DNA of 18,010 nt from Spirochaetaceae bacterium (GCA_003564775.1 PXEI01000280.1:1-18010), one strand, 5' to 3'. Positions 6,807 through 14,581 are shown, counted from the first letter of the stretch. Made by a program: numbers and translations. Notes: a model not told the origin generated them from the sequence alone.

Positions 6807-7373
6807 ATGCCGCCGCAAGATACACTACAGTTTGGAACAACTCTGCCCCACCTGCACCTGACTCCAAACCTTGATCAGTCAGTTTTTTGCGCGCCAGGCA
6901 GCTTCATTATTGGCGATGTAACGATAGGTGCGAGTTCCAGTATCTGGTACCATTCGGTCTTGCGTGGTGATGTCCACTTCATACGAGTGGGAAAGATGAC
7001 CAACATTCAGGATGGCTGCATCTGTCATGTAACCAACGAGACCCACCCATTGATACTTGGGGACCGGGTAACCGTTGGGCACCGCGCTGTACTCCACGGC
7101 TGCACAGTTGAAGAGTTGTGCCTCATTGGTATCGGAGCTATTGTTCTTGACGGCGCCCTCATCGAGACCAACTCAATGGTTGCAGCTGGAGCGGTGGTGA
7201 CACCCGGCACAAGAGTTCCTTCAGGAACCCTTGTCGGCGGAATACCTGCTCGCGTGTTACGAGACCTTCGTGGCGATGAGTTGGAGAACCTGAGCGCCTC
7301 GGCCGAACGCTACAGAAACTACGCCAGCGAGGCTCTCAAGAGCCTGTCCGGGCTGCAGCGCCCGGCTTCCTAA
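6807..7373 (+). CDS. Gamma-carbonic-anhydrase-family hexapeptide protein (YrdA type)
   Basis: The 188-aa protein has a left-handed beta-helix of hexapeptide repeats (GSFIIGDVTIGASSSIW, GDRVTVGHRAVLHG, TNSMVAAGAVVTPG) and a C-terminal helix. The three zinc ligands of the gamma-CA family are present: His74 in CHV, His92 in GHR and His97 in LHG, the last two five residues apart as in the archaeal enzyme Cam. RGDVHFIRVGKMTNIQDG is the family signature. A metal-bound trimer is therefore expected. Carbonic anhydrase activity in this short YrdA/CaiE-like group is often unproven. ATG 6807 was chosen although the frame is open from 6564, because the earlier part overlaps the thioredoxin-like gene and does not resemble the family; an AGGGA lies at 6792-6796. 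It is the last gene of the arsR cassette and convergent with tetR. Confidence 0.93.
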   Translation: MPPQDTLQFGTTLPHLHLTPNLDQSVFCAPGSFIIGDVTIGASSSIWYHSVLRGDVHFIRVGKMTNIQDGCICHVTNETHPLILGDRVTVGHRAVLHGCTVEELCLIGIGAIVLDGALIETNSMVAAGAVVTPGTRVPSGTLVGGIPARVLRDLRGDELENLSASAERYRNYASEALKSLSGLQRPAS

Positions 7374-7398
7374 CAGGGCGCCTCGTGCGTCCCGCGGT

Positions 7399-8034
7399 TT
7401 AAACTCGCATCTCCGCTGGCAGTTCAAACTCCACCCCAATAGACCGATAAGCTCCCAACACAATCAGGCGCGTGGTGTAGAGCGCAATTTCATGCGCGGT
7501 GCACGGCAACTCGTTGTCTACCCACCACTTGGCAATTGCCATTACGGTAGTCGAGATGGAGTACACGGCAAGGTCGGTTGGGACTAAGGTCTTGCCGAGA
7601 CGCGAACTCTCGGTGTGCCGCACCAGCTCAATGCGCTCTTGAAACAGCGTGTCGATATGACGCTGCATGCGCTCACCAAGCTCCGGCACACCGCGCTTCC
7701 CAAGCATTACTCGATAAAACTGTGCATATTCTTGGACATGTTGGAAGAAGACCAGAGCGTTGCTAGGCGGCTCATCCAGCGAGACGCGCCAGTGTGTGAG
7801 CGGTGGTTCGGAGCGTTCGTTCAGATCGTCCATTATCTCGTCCATGCCGCGCATGAGCAGGTCGTTCTTGTCCTCGTAATGGCGATAAAAGGTAACGCGG
7901 TTGATCATTGCCCGCTCGGTGATGTCTTTCACCGTCACCGAGTCATAGCCCTTTTCGGTAGTCAGCTCAATGAGTGCCTTCCAGAGCAACTTGCGAGTGC
8001 GACGTACTCGTAGCTCCGGTTGCTTCTTCTCCAC
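7399..8034 (-). CDS. TetR-family transcriptional regulator
   Basis: The 211-aa product has a TetR N-terminal domain: residues 11-58 carry RTRKLLWKALIELTTEKGYDS, then VTVKDITERAMINRVTFYRHYEDKNDLL, the helix-turn-helix with the usual FYRHY recognition end. The remainder is an all-helical ligand/dimer domain resembling the Firmicute-type TetR C-terminal group. GTG 8034 is chosen because AAGGAG (8041-8046) stands 6 nt upstream. A longer frame to 8202 would run into mraY and adds non-conserved sequence. It follows mraY by 77 bp on the same strand and may have its own promoter. Its ligand and targets cannot be told from the sequence. Confidence 0.9.
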   Translation of the reverse strand: MEKKQPELRVRRTRKLLWKALIELTTEKGYDSVTVKDITERAMINRVTFYRHYEDKNDLLMRGMDEIMDDLNERSEPPLTHWRVSLDEPPSNALVFFQHVQEYAQFYRVMLGKRGVPELGERMQRHIDTLFQERIELVRHTESSRLGKTLVPTDLAVYSISTTVMAIAKWWVDNELPCTAHEIALYTTRLIVLGAYRSIGVEFELPAEMRV

Positions 8035-8069
8035 GTTGTGCTCCTTAGTATCGGTGTCCACTGTGACCC

Positions 8070-8099
8070 ATTGTAACGCCGGATGGCTGATTGCTGCAA
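8070..8099 (-). promoter_or_regulatory. Possible tetR promoter
   Basis: On the minus strand TACAAT (8070-8075; 5 of 6) lies 18 bp after TTGCAG (8094-8099; 3 of 6). It is in the 77-bp gap between mraY and tetR, about 30 nt upstream of the SD. The -10 is good and the -35 weak, so this is tentative; read-through from mraY is equally possible. Confidence 0.3.
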
Positions 8100-8111
8100 T
8101 GGTTTCCGAGA

Positions 8112-9161
8112 TCACCGGATCTTTAGGAAAGCTCCGAAGAGACCGAAGGTGATGAGGAGCTGGATAATGGCAAACTTCACCAGAACCTGTGCGTTGGACC
8201 ACTGCCGGTACTCCCGCATGTGATCATGCAGTGGAAAACGAGTATTGTGCAGAATTCGAATATTGAGAAACCGTAACAGAGCCACCTTCAACAGTCCGGT
8301 CCCGCCGTTTACCAACAGTACCGAGGAGACAATGAAAATGAGGAGCGGGTTCCCGGTGATCATTATCGAGATGCCGATAAAGAACCCAAGCGCGCGCGAG
8401 CCTGCATCGCCCATCATGACCCGGCTTGGATACGCGTTGTACCAAAGGTAGGCGGCCAAACACCCGGCCAAGGTAAAGACCATAACCGCCCAGCGCGCGC
8501 CATAAGCATAGTGCGGCAGAAGCAGGTAGCGAGCAACATCTGAATGGCCTACCACAAAGTACATAATCACACCCAAACTCACGAGTCCGAGCATGACCAG
8601 ACTTGCCGAGAGGCCGTCAACCCCATCTGAACAGTTAGTGATATTGATAGACGCCCAAATGAGCACGGTAGCAACCGCCATGTAAACCGGAACTGGCAAC
8701 TGCAAAATGGTGTTGGTAAAGGGCAACCAGATGCTCCGGTCATTACTGAGAACCAGAACCACCGCCGCCGCAAGCGCCATAACGAGGTCGAGCGCTCCCT
8801 TGAGGTACTCACTCCAGGCTCGAGTGCTGCGATCATCCAGATACCCGGAGATCATGACCAGCAGTACCAAGGCCAACACCGCAAGTTGAGCTGTACCAAA
8901 AGGTACCATGAGGAGGGAGACAAGCACGAAGATTGTTATGAAAATGAGACCGGCGCCGGTAGGTTTGCCAACCGCCTTACCCGAATCAACGGCGAAATCC
9001 CGACCTCGGTCCTGAGGCAAGAGATGCATGAGACGCGGCAACAACACAAACGTGGCAATAAATCCGATGTACAGTCCCAGAATAATGAGAATTGCGTGTG
9101 AGCGTAGCAGACGAAAGGGTCCGAAATACTCGGTTAGTTGGCCGCCAAGCCAGTAAATCAT
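8112..9161 (-). CDS. mraY: Phospho-N-acetylmuramoyl-pentapeptide transferase (MraY)
   Basis: The 349-aa polytopic membrane protein should transfer phospho-MurNAc-pentapeptide from UDP to undecaprenyl phosphate, giving lipid I at the inner face of the membrane. About ten hydrophobic segments are visible. Signature sites are present: GKAVGKPTGAG (61-71, matching the KxGTPTMGG loop), GYLDDR with Asp109/Asp110, NITNCSDGVDGLSAS (173-187), YNAYPSRVMMGDAGSRALG with Asp252, and HDHMREYRQWSNAQV, where the usual HHHYE is replaced by HDHMREY. These favour MraY over WecA-type transferases, though the loops are divergent. It is not in a dcw cell-wall cluster here. An AAGAGG SD lies about 10 nt before the ATG, inside a 10-bp palindrome (9173-9182). 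A short 77-bp gap leads to tetR. Confidence 0.88.
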   Translation of the reverse strand: MIYWLGGQLTEYFGPFRLLRSHAILIILGLYIGFIATFVLLPRLMHLLPQDRGRDFAVDSGKAVGKPTGAGLIFITIFVLVSLLMVPFGTAQLAVLALVLLVMISGYLDDRSTRAWSEYLKGALDLVMALAAAVVLVLSNDRSIWLPFTNTILQLPVPVYMAVATVLIWASINITNCSDGVDGLSASLVMLGLVSLGVIMYFVVGHSDVARYLLLPHYAYGARWAVMVFTLAGCLAAYLWYNAYPSRVMMGDAGSRALGFFIGISIMITGNPLLIFIVSSVLLVNGGTGLLKVALLRFLNIRILHNTRFPLHDHMREYRQWSNAQVLVKFAIIQLLITFGLFGAFLKIR

Positions 9162-9229
9162 ATGCTATTGACCTCTTAAGAGATTTGGTTCATCTGCGGC
9201 CGCGGCCGCGTGGCGCGCCCGAGAAACGG

Positions 9230-9712
9230 TCACACCAGCTGTCTTGCGTCCTCAACCATTGCTTTCAGCACCTCCGGCCGCCGCTTCACAATGTCTTCAC
9301 GGACATGAAGGAAGGTCTTCATAAGAATGCTGTCAAGGAGCCGAAGCTGGGCGGGTCGTACCTCACCGCCAATGATATAGGTTCCAAAGGCATGCGCATA
9401 CAACCAGTCAGGAAAGGATGCCACCAGTTGGCGATCGGCGTCTTCCCCCTCGTAAAGGCAGGAGATAAACAACCCTACATGTTTCTCCAGGAGTTCATTC
9501 TGATGTCGTGTGCAGAACTGTTGTACCTCGCTCTGGATCCGACCTGCGTAAATTGAACCACCGACAAATACAACATCGTATGAAGAGATATCTACGTTCT
9601 TGGCCTCACGCAGATTGTGAGTTTCGCAGCCCTGTCCGATTGCTTCCTTGAGCTCACCTGCAAAGCGCTCGACCGTCCCATACTTGCTTGCGTATACAAT
9701 GACTGCGTTCAT
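9230..9712 (-). CDS. Flavodoxin-domain protein (HemG-like / Flavodoxin_5)
   Basis: The 160-aa protein has the flavodoxin fold order: a first strand with FMN-phosphate loop AVIVYASKYGTVERFA (residues 3-18), YDVVFVGGSIYAGRI (45-59), which supplies the isoalloxazine contacts, and GLFISCLYEGEDA (80-92). It matches the flavodoxin-domain proteins related to protoporphyrinogen oxidase HemG but is shorter than E. coli HemG (about 181 aa), so heme synthesis is not assured; electron transfer to an unknown partner is equally possible. Its ATG overlaps the TGA of the upstream membrane-protein gene (ATGA at 9709-9712), so the two are translationally coupled and probably work together. Confidence 0.85.
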   Translation of the reverse strand: MNAVIVYASKYGTVERFAGELKEAIGQGCETHNLREAKNVDISSYDVVFVGGSIYAGRIQSEVQQFCTRHQNELLEKHVGLFISCLYEGEDADRQLVASFPDWLYAHAFGTYIIGGEVRPAQLRLLDSILMKTFLHVREDIVKRRPEVLKAMVEDARQLV

Positions 9713-9990
9713 GTCCCTTCCTCTACGCTCTTTTTAACGTGATACCAGCGGTTTCGAATATAGAGAGCAATGTCGATAGAAACCATGGTTCCGTTCAGTA
9801 TATAAAGAAAAATGACTGCATCATACAGAAAGAATACCTTGTGAAGTACCCCGGAGATGTAGCCTATCAGCAGTGCGACCAGGAACACTAAGCTCTTGGA
9901 ACCAACCTGCCTGGATGTGTAGGATTTATGTATGGAAAACGGCCACGCCATTCCAAAACAAACCAACATGATAATCTCAAAAATACTCAC
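9709..9990 (-). CDS. Small membrane protein, PQ-loop/SemiSWEET-like
   Basis: The 93-aa product has three hydrophobic segments: about 3-17, 31-47 and 54-77. The first is followed by WPFSIHKSYTSRQVGSKSL, where Pro and the Ser-rich turn resemble PQ-loop/SemiSWEET transporters, which use three helices per protomer as dimers. This family call is from pattern memory and moderate. GTG 9990 is chosen because AGGAG (9999-10003) lies 8 nt upstream; an upstream ATG at 10047 would add a non-conserved stretch without an SD. Its stop overlaps the start of the flavodoxin gene by 4 nt. The coupling suggests that the flavoprotein serves, or is recruited to, this membrane protein, but nothing in the sequence proves it. 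Confidence 0.7.
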   Translation of the reverse strand: MSIFEIIMLVCFGMAWPFSIHKSYTSRQVGSKSLVFLVALLIGYISGVLHKVFFLYDAVIFLYILNGTMVSIDIALYIRNRWYHVKKSVEEGT

Positions 9991-10071
9991 CGTGCACGCT
10001 CCTGCCGGAAAAGCTACCCGAAAAGCACCGCTGTGTAAACATGGCATAGAGAAACTACGCCACCAGGAAAC

Positions 10072-11019
10072 TCAGCCAAATAGCCTATGATACTGTGATC
10101 GCATTCGCTGCACCTTCGATAGCGCCTCGCGATAGCTGTCAAACATGGTATAGGCAAGCAGGTCTTCCTCCACGGTCACCCCATCCGCCCGCTCGAAGCA
10201 TGCAATTGGATTGCGCAAAAGGGCGTATATATCATCATAACCGAGCCCATTCGCACTCAAATACCGCGCATAGCTAAGCTCATCCATCCCCGCCCGCCGG
10301 CCGTCCGGAAAACATAGGTATCCAAGGCCGTCTAGAATGTGTTCGAACGGCCCCTTGCTGTAATGGAAGAGTCTGCTTGGCGGAGTGCGCTCATCAACGA
10401 GCCCTGCCTCGGCGAGGGCGGTTGCCATCTCGCCAGCCAGTTCCTTAAAATGGGCAAAGCCCAGCGAGGTACGGAACATCATGACGGCGATATCGGTATT
10501 GCGATTGTTCTTGTGGAGTATTGCGGGCATGTCGTAGTTCACTACGAAAATATCATTCACGAGCTTTACCGACTGGCCGTTCATGGCCAGCATGCGGTCG
10601 GCTGGTACCCACACCTGGAACAACTCATTGGGACTCATGTTCAGCCGCTTGAGAGCCTCAAAAGCACCGACTACATCGGCTTCTTCAAACGGCGTGCCAA
10701 AATACGCGGTGAAGCGTTCAGCCATTGCCGGGGTGAATGCAATGGATCCGTGAACGGCAAAATACAACTTGAGCTGATAATGGTACTCTATGATGTGATG
10801 GTCAAGAATGTACTTCCCGGGCATGTTGGCCAGATACACAAGCTTCAGGTTCTGCTTGTAGTCCGGGTGGTGCTCCACAACCTTGAGCATAGTGCTTTCA
10901 ACCAGAACCCCATTGGACTCCGGCCGCAGATACACAAAGACATCCTGCTCATGTGCATCATCACTGGGCCCGGGATAAGGAATGAGAACCTGAGGACGAT
11001 CGGCCGAGGTAGTTTTCAT
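10072..11019 (-). CDS. Conserved-looking protein of unknown function, 315 aa
   Basis: I do not recognise this protein. It is soluble, mixed alpha/beta, with no signal peptide or membrane span. Notable stretches are DVFVYLRPESNGVLVESTML near the N terminus, PGKYILDHHIIEYHYQ (His-rich, about 67-82), an AFEALKRLNMSPNELFQVW segment, and a C-terminal helical part ending in SKVQRMRSQYHRLFG. Codon use and length indicate a real gene. It follows pheT by 43 bp on the same strand. A perfect TATAAT (11032-11037) lies 12 nt before the ATG, with no good SD, so it may have its own leaderless transcript. A GTG at 11022 directly before the ATG is an alternative start. Confidence 0.8.
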   Translation of the reverse strand: MKTTSADRPQVLIPYPGPSDDAHEQDVFVYLRPESNGVLVESTMLKVVEHHPDYKQNLKLVYLANMPGKYILDHHIIEYHYQLKLYFAVHGSIAFTPAMAERFTAYFGTPFEEADVVGAFEALKRLNMSPNELFQVWVPADRMLAMNGQSVKLVNDIFVVNYDMPAILHKNNRNTDIAVMMFRTSLGFAHFKELAGEMATALAEAGLVDERTPPSRLFHYSKGPFEHILDGLGYLCFPDGRRAGMDELSYARYLSANGLGYDDIYALLRNPIACFERADGVTVEEDLLAYTMFDSYREALSKVQRMRSQYHRLFG

Positions 11020-11031
11020 CACCTGTGTCCG

Positions 11032-11037
11032 ATTATA
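11032..11037 (-). promoter_or_regulatory. Consensus -10 box just before the 315-aa gene
   Basis: TATAAT on the minus strand is a perfect -10 in the 43-bp gap after pheT. No -35 matching TTGACA is found 16-18 bp upstream. A start point about 7 nt downstream would leave only 3-6 nt before the GTG or ATG, so the message would be leaderless or nearly so. Confidence 0.4.
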
Positions 11038-11062
11038 CGCCTTTTTGCCGGATTACGATAGA

Positions 11063-12796
11063 CTAGTCTGAGCCACCAACCCTTCGTAGTAGGTCCAGAT
11101 CCAGTTCGATGACGGCACATGGCACCGTCACACCCCAGTTCTCAAGCACCTGCGGGTGAAGTTCTCCCAGTATTCCGACGCGTTCTCCCTTTACCAGCAA
11201 TGCCGCAACCCGGCCCGCCAAAAAACGGGGATCGTCCACCACGCTCGGTTCGTACGTGAGCCCGAGGTAGAAGAACAACGCGGCGGCCTGTGAGCTCACC
11301 AGGTTAAAGCCTGCATCGGCGTCAGCAACAACCGCTCCGAGTGTGGTCACAGTTCGTGACCCGTAGTTGTCGTCGGCGTCTCGAACCGCCACCTTGCCAA
11401 CCTCAAATATGTAGTGGGGGTAGACAGCGTGGGCAGATACACTTTCGGCGCCAAGCAGTTGCGGAACAATGGAAGGCCGTACAAACTCAAAGTTCTCGCT
11501 CATGGGGTTGGCGATACGAACACAGTCAGCGGCGGCAGTGGCACGCTGCTCCTCAGGATACATGTTATCAATGAAGTCTCGCCGACTTCCGAGGTAGTTA
11601 AAGATCATTTCCTGATAGCCCATTCCCACCAGAAGCGTTTTCACCTCGCGTGAAAAAATCTCGGCCTCGGTGAGTCGGCCAACTGTGAAGTCTCGCGGTG
11701 CTTCCGACGGGAAGGCGTTCATCCCGTATCCAATCATGAGATCTTCAACTACATCGACAGGATGTAGAAAATCGTTGCGATACTCCGGCGGATAGGCTGT
11801 GATAACGCCGGAGGCCGCTTCAGCCCGAACACCCATCTTACCAAGGCGCTGCACCGCTTCATCTGCGTTGAGCTCTGCCCCCAGGAGACGTTCAGCGTAG
11901 GCGAGCTCGACACTCACAGGCTGCTGAAAATACAGTGGGCTTACCACCGTGCGTCCGAACGGTGTGTCGTAAGGGTACTCAACCTGAACCGGATGCACCG
12001 TGTATCCAGCATCTGCCAGGTCGCAGGCTACAATTGAGCAGGCCAGCAAAAGTGGCTTCAGATCGGTTCCGGTCATCTCTATGAAGAGGCTTGTATCTCC
12101 TGCCTGCACCGCACCAACATCGGCACTATTAATGACCGGCGGAAAGCTGAGCACCGCACCACTGTTGTCGGTCAGAAACGGGAACTTATCGAGGGCAGCA
12201 ACAATTCCGCCGAACTCACGCCCTTTGGGATGCTGCTCAATGATCTGTCGCAGTGAGAGTTCAGAATCCAGACCAAGTGGAACAAAGGTAGTGCTGTCCG
12301 GATCGACCGCCTTGTAACGTATGGGGTACTGAATCTTGTCTTCCCTGTAGACGCCCATAGCAATAGCCTTTCGCTTACGACCGTAGTTCCAGCACAGTTT
12401 CTCCTGCGTCTGAATGAGGTCGTCCAGCAGCACATCGGCAATTGGAGGTCCGGAAATGGCAAAAGCCGTAATGTATGGTCTTCTCTCGGACAACTCGGGA
12501 TCCACCACAATGCGCCGGTCACCAGCCGCCACCGGTGAGTCGGGGCGGGAGAAAAACCCATAGCGCCCTGCGGAGCCAGATCCATGATAGAGGCGAAGAG
12601 CGCGCCCTAGACCCGCTGTGCTCCAAAGATCGGGCCGATTCGTGTCGTTGAGTTCGATCTTGATCAACCCGTCCTCGTCAACCGGGTCGTCAATCTCGGC
12701 CTTTGCTATTGTGAGTGCTTCTTCAAGCTCGTCCGCACTGAACTTTCGTCCACTGTATCTAAAGAGCTCATCCTGCTGCAGTTCTATCTTGGGCAT
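11063..12796 (-). CDS. pheT: Phenylalanyl-tRNA synthetase beta subunit, archaeal/eukaryotic type
   Basis: The 577-aa subunit pairs with PheS to charge tRNA-Phe. It is much shorter than the usual bacterial PheT (about 800 aa) and lacks the N-terminal EMAP/OB tRNA-binding domain and the C-terminal anticodon-binding fold, as in archaeal and eukaryotic enzymes. Visible marks are the N-terminal ELFRYSGRKFSADELEEAL, the B3/B4 editing core with VINSADVGAVQAG and FIEMTGTDL, and PVDVVEDLMIGYGMN in the B5-like region, followed by the catalytic-like domain with YIFEVGKV. Spirochaetes are known to have acquired this type. AGGA stands 7 nt before the ATG. It lies 69 bp after pheS in the same unit. Confidence 0.93.
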   Translation of the reverse strand: MPKIELQQDELFRYSGRKFSADELEEALTIAKAEIDDPVDEDGLIKIELNDTNRPDLWSTAGLGRALRLYHGSGSAGRYGFFSRPDSPVAAGDRRIVVDPELSERRPYITAFAISGPPIADVLLDDLIQTQEKLCWNYGRKRKAIAMGVYREDKIQYPIRYKAVDPDSTTFVPLGLDSELSLRQIIEQHPKGREFGGIVAALDKFPFLTDNSGAVLSFPPVINSADVGAVQAGDTSLFIEMTGTDLKPLLLACSIVACDLADAGYTVHPVQVEYPYDTPFGRTVVSPLYFQQPVSVELAYAERLLGAELNADEAVQRLGKMGVRAEAASGVITAYPPEYRNDFLHPVDVVEDLMIGYGMNAFPSEAPRDFTVGRLTEAEIFSREVKTLLVGMGYQEMIFNYLGSRRDFIDNMYPEEQRATAAADCVRIANPMSENFEFVRPSIVPQLLGAESVSAHAVYPHYIFEVGKVAVRDADDNYGSRTVTTLGAVVADADAGFNLVSSQAAALFFYLGLTYEPSVVDDPRFLAGRVAALLVKGERVGILGELHPQVLENWGVTVPCAVIELDLDLLRRVGGSD

Positions 12797-12865
12797 GACA
12801 CTGTCCTCGCCTTTCTGTTATTCCTTAGGGTATTCCCGGGAGCCATTAATCCTTGAGAGATAAAC

Positions 12866-14440
12866 TCAGCCTGCCTGCTTGCCGGTGCGCAAGCGAACGT
12901 TCTCAATGTTTGGTGAGAAAAGCTCGCGCAGGTCGTTAAGCCCAAGATGCATAAGTGCCATCCTGTCTATTCCGAGCCCCCACGCCAAAACCGGCACCGA
13001 AACCCCCATTGGTTCGGTCACTTCAGGGCGGAATATCCCGGCTCCGCCAAGCTCAAACCACCCGAGCTCCGGATGTTTAATGTGAATTTCTACCGATGGT
13101 TCGGTGAAGGGAAAGTATCCCGGAACGCACTTCACGTCAGTGGCCCCGGCCAGCTCGACGGCGAACATCTCAAGCATTCCCATCAGAGTTCTAAGATTCA
13201 CGTCCTCGCCGAGAACGATACCCTCTGTCTGGTAGAAGTCCGAAAGATGGGTCGCATCAACCTGATCATAGCGGAAACACCGCAGAATCCCAAAATACTT
13301 ACCCGGTACCTTTGCCTGATGCAATGTCTTGGCCGACATCACCGTGCCCTGGCTCCGCAGAATAAGCCTGCGCGTAAAGTCACGATCAAACCCATAGTCC
13401 CAACCGCTACTGCCGGTTTCCCAGCCGTCTTCGTGCGTGGCGGCGACTCGGCTCAGGAAAGGTTCCTGAATCTCTTGTGCGTGGGTCGGATCGGCAACGT
13501 AGTATACGTCATGAATATCACGAGCGGAATGAAACTGCGGCATAAACAAGGCATCGGAGTTCCAGAACTCGGTCTCCACAAGCGGCCCGTCAAACTCCTC
13601 AAACCCCAGCGAAACAAGTTTGTCTTTAACCTGATCGAGATAAGAGCAGTAGGGATTCCGCCGTCCAATCAGCAGTCGGCTCGGTGGAACGTGTATACTG
13701 TATGAGCGAAAGCTTTTCCCTTTCCAGCTCCCGTCACGTAACATGGCAGGGGTGAGCGCACCGACTTCCTCGCCACTGAGTCCTGCGGCCTCAACCGCGG
13801 CGCGTAGCGCCATGCCACTCTCGGTCAGTGTGTACTCAACAATTTCGCTTTCAACCACTCGAAAAGCAGCGCCCGAGGCACCTCGTTTTTTGCTGATCTC
13901 ACCAATCAGTCGGCGTTCGTCGTCTGATAACTCGTTCTCCTCAAGCAAACCTTGAGGCGCGGCAGCAGCTCGACGGAGTAAGGCACGGACCAGATCGATG
14001 TCGGCTTGAGCAGCTGAAGGCTCGGGTCCGGCGGCATAACTCACCTGCTTCTCACCGTCCATCCCCAGGATACCCAGTTTGGAAAGCTTACCAAAGGCCG
14101 ATCCGACATCCTTGTTCGGAAGCTCGGTGAGCTCAGCAATTCGTGGGAGCGGAAGAGGGCCATGTTCGCGCGCGGCAGCCTGTACACGTTCTTCAGGAGT
14201 CCCGTGCTCGGCGTAGTCGCGGCCAAGATCGGTGATCTCGTACCGAGTAAGTATGCTCCGGTTGTGTTCCTGCAGGGAGTCACGAGCGGCAAGCCAGCTG
14301 AGGGCCTGATTACTCTGACCTACGTTCAGGCCTAAATCCCTTTGGAGTGCCGACGCGCTCAGCACATCGGCGGCGTCATAGCGACGGAGTACCGTCACCT
14401 CAAGTGGGTGGAGACTTTTGATATCTTCATCTGTTCGCAT
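12866..14440 (-). CDS. pheS: Phenylalanyl-tRNA synthetase alpha subunit, archaeal/eukaryotic type
   Basis: The 524-aa catalytic subunit is longer than bacterial PheS (about 330 aa) because of an N-terminal region (1-220) of winged-helix-like DNA/tRNA-binding modules, starting LHPLEVTVLRRYDAADVLSA, typical of archaeal and eukaryotic forms. The class II catalytic core follows: QFHSARDIHDVYYV (302-315), motif 2 CFRYDQVDATHLSDFYQTEG (388-407), ELGGAGIFRPEV (463-474) and motif 3 GLGIDRMALM (488-497). ATG 14440 is selected because it begins the conserved region and has a CGGGAG SD about 10 nt upstream. The frame continues open through the upstream tRNA gene but that part is not coding. It lies 37 bp after tRNA-Ala, without a terminator between. 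Confidence 0.94.
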   Translation of the reverse strand: MRTDEDIKSLHPLEVTVLRRYDAADVLSASALQRDLGLNVGQSNQALSWLAARDSLQEHNRSILTRYEITDLGRDYAEHGTPEERVQAAAREHGPLPLPRIAELTELPNKDVGSAFGKLSKLGILGMDGEKQVSYAAGPEPSAAQADIDLVRALLRRAAAAPQGLLEENELSDDERRLIGEISKKRGASGAAFRVVESEIVEYTLTESGMALRAAVEAAGLSGEEVGALTPAMLRDGSWKGKSFRSYSIHVPPSRLLIGRRNPYCSYLDQVKDKLVSLGFEEFDGPLVETEFWNSDALFMPQFHSARDIHDVYYVADPTHAQEIQEPFLSRVAATHEDGWETGSSGWDYGFDRDFTRRLILRSQGTVMSAKTLHQAKVPGKYFGILRCFRYDQVDATHLSDFYQTEGIVLGEDVNLRTLMGMLEMFAVELAGATDVKCVPGYFPFTEPSVEIHIKHPELGWFELGGAGIFRPEVTEPMGVSVPVLAWGLGIDRMALMHLGLNDLRELFSPNIENVRLRTGKQAG

Positions 14441-14477
14441 GATTAGCTGGCTCCCGGATGTTGTGTGTGGAACGAAC

Positions 14478-14550
14478 TGGAGGATATGGGAGTCGAACCC
14501 ACGACCTATTGATTGCGAACCAATCGCTCTACCACCTGAGCTAATCCCCC
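14478..14550 (-). tRNA. tRNA-Ala (anticodon CGC)
   Basis: The minus strand folds as a complete 73-nt cloverleaf: acceptor GGGGGAT/ATCCTCC, D stem GCTC/GAGC, anticodon stem ATTGG/TCAAT with loop TTCGCAA (anticodon CGC, reads GCG), a 5-nt variable loop, and T stem GTGGG/CCCAT with loop TTCGACT. The G3:U70 pair, the main identity element for alanine, is present and confirms the assignment. CCA is not encoded (A73 is followed by GTT). It stands just upstream of pheS on the same strand and may be processed from a common transcript. Confidence 0.96.
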
Positions 14551-14581
14551 GAGATAAGCCGGTACCGACTTTTCGAGTGCG

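Noticed and set aside
7348..7365. Hairpin CCGGGC-TGCAGC-GCCCGG at the end of the gamma-CA gene
   Set aside because: A perfect 6-bp stem, but inside the coding region and without a T-run on either strand, so not a convincing terminator.
8035..8202. N-terminal extension of tetR to an upstream start
   Set aside because: It would run into the 3' end of mraY, and the GTG at 8034 has an ideal SD.
12947..13705. Plus-strand open frame of 252 codons opposite pheS
   Set aside because: Antisense to the conserved catalytic core of pheS; no protein-like motifs or SD.
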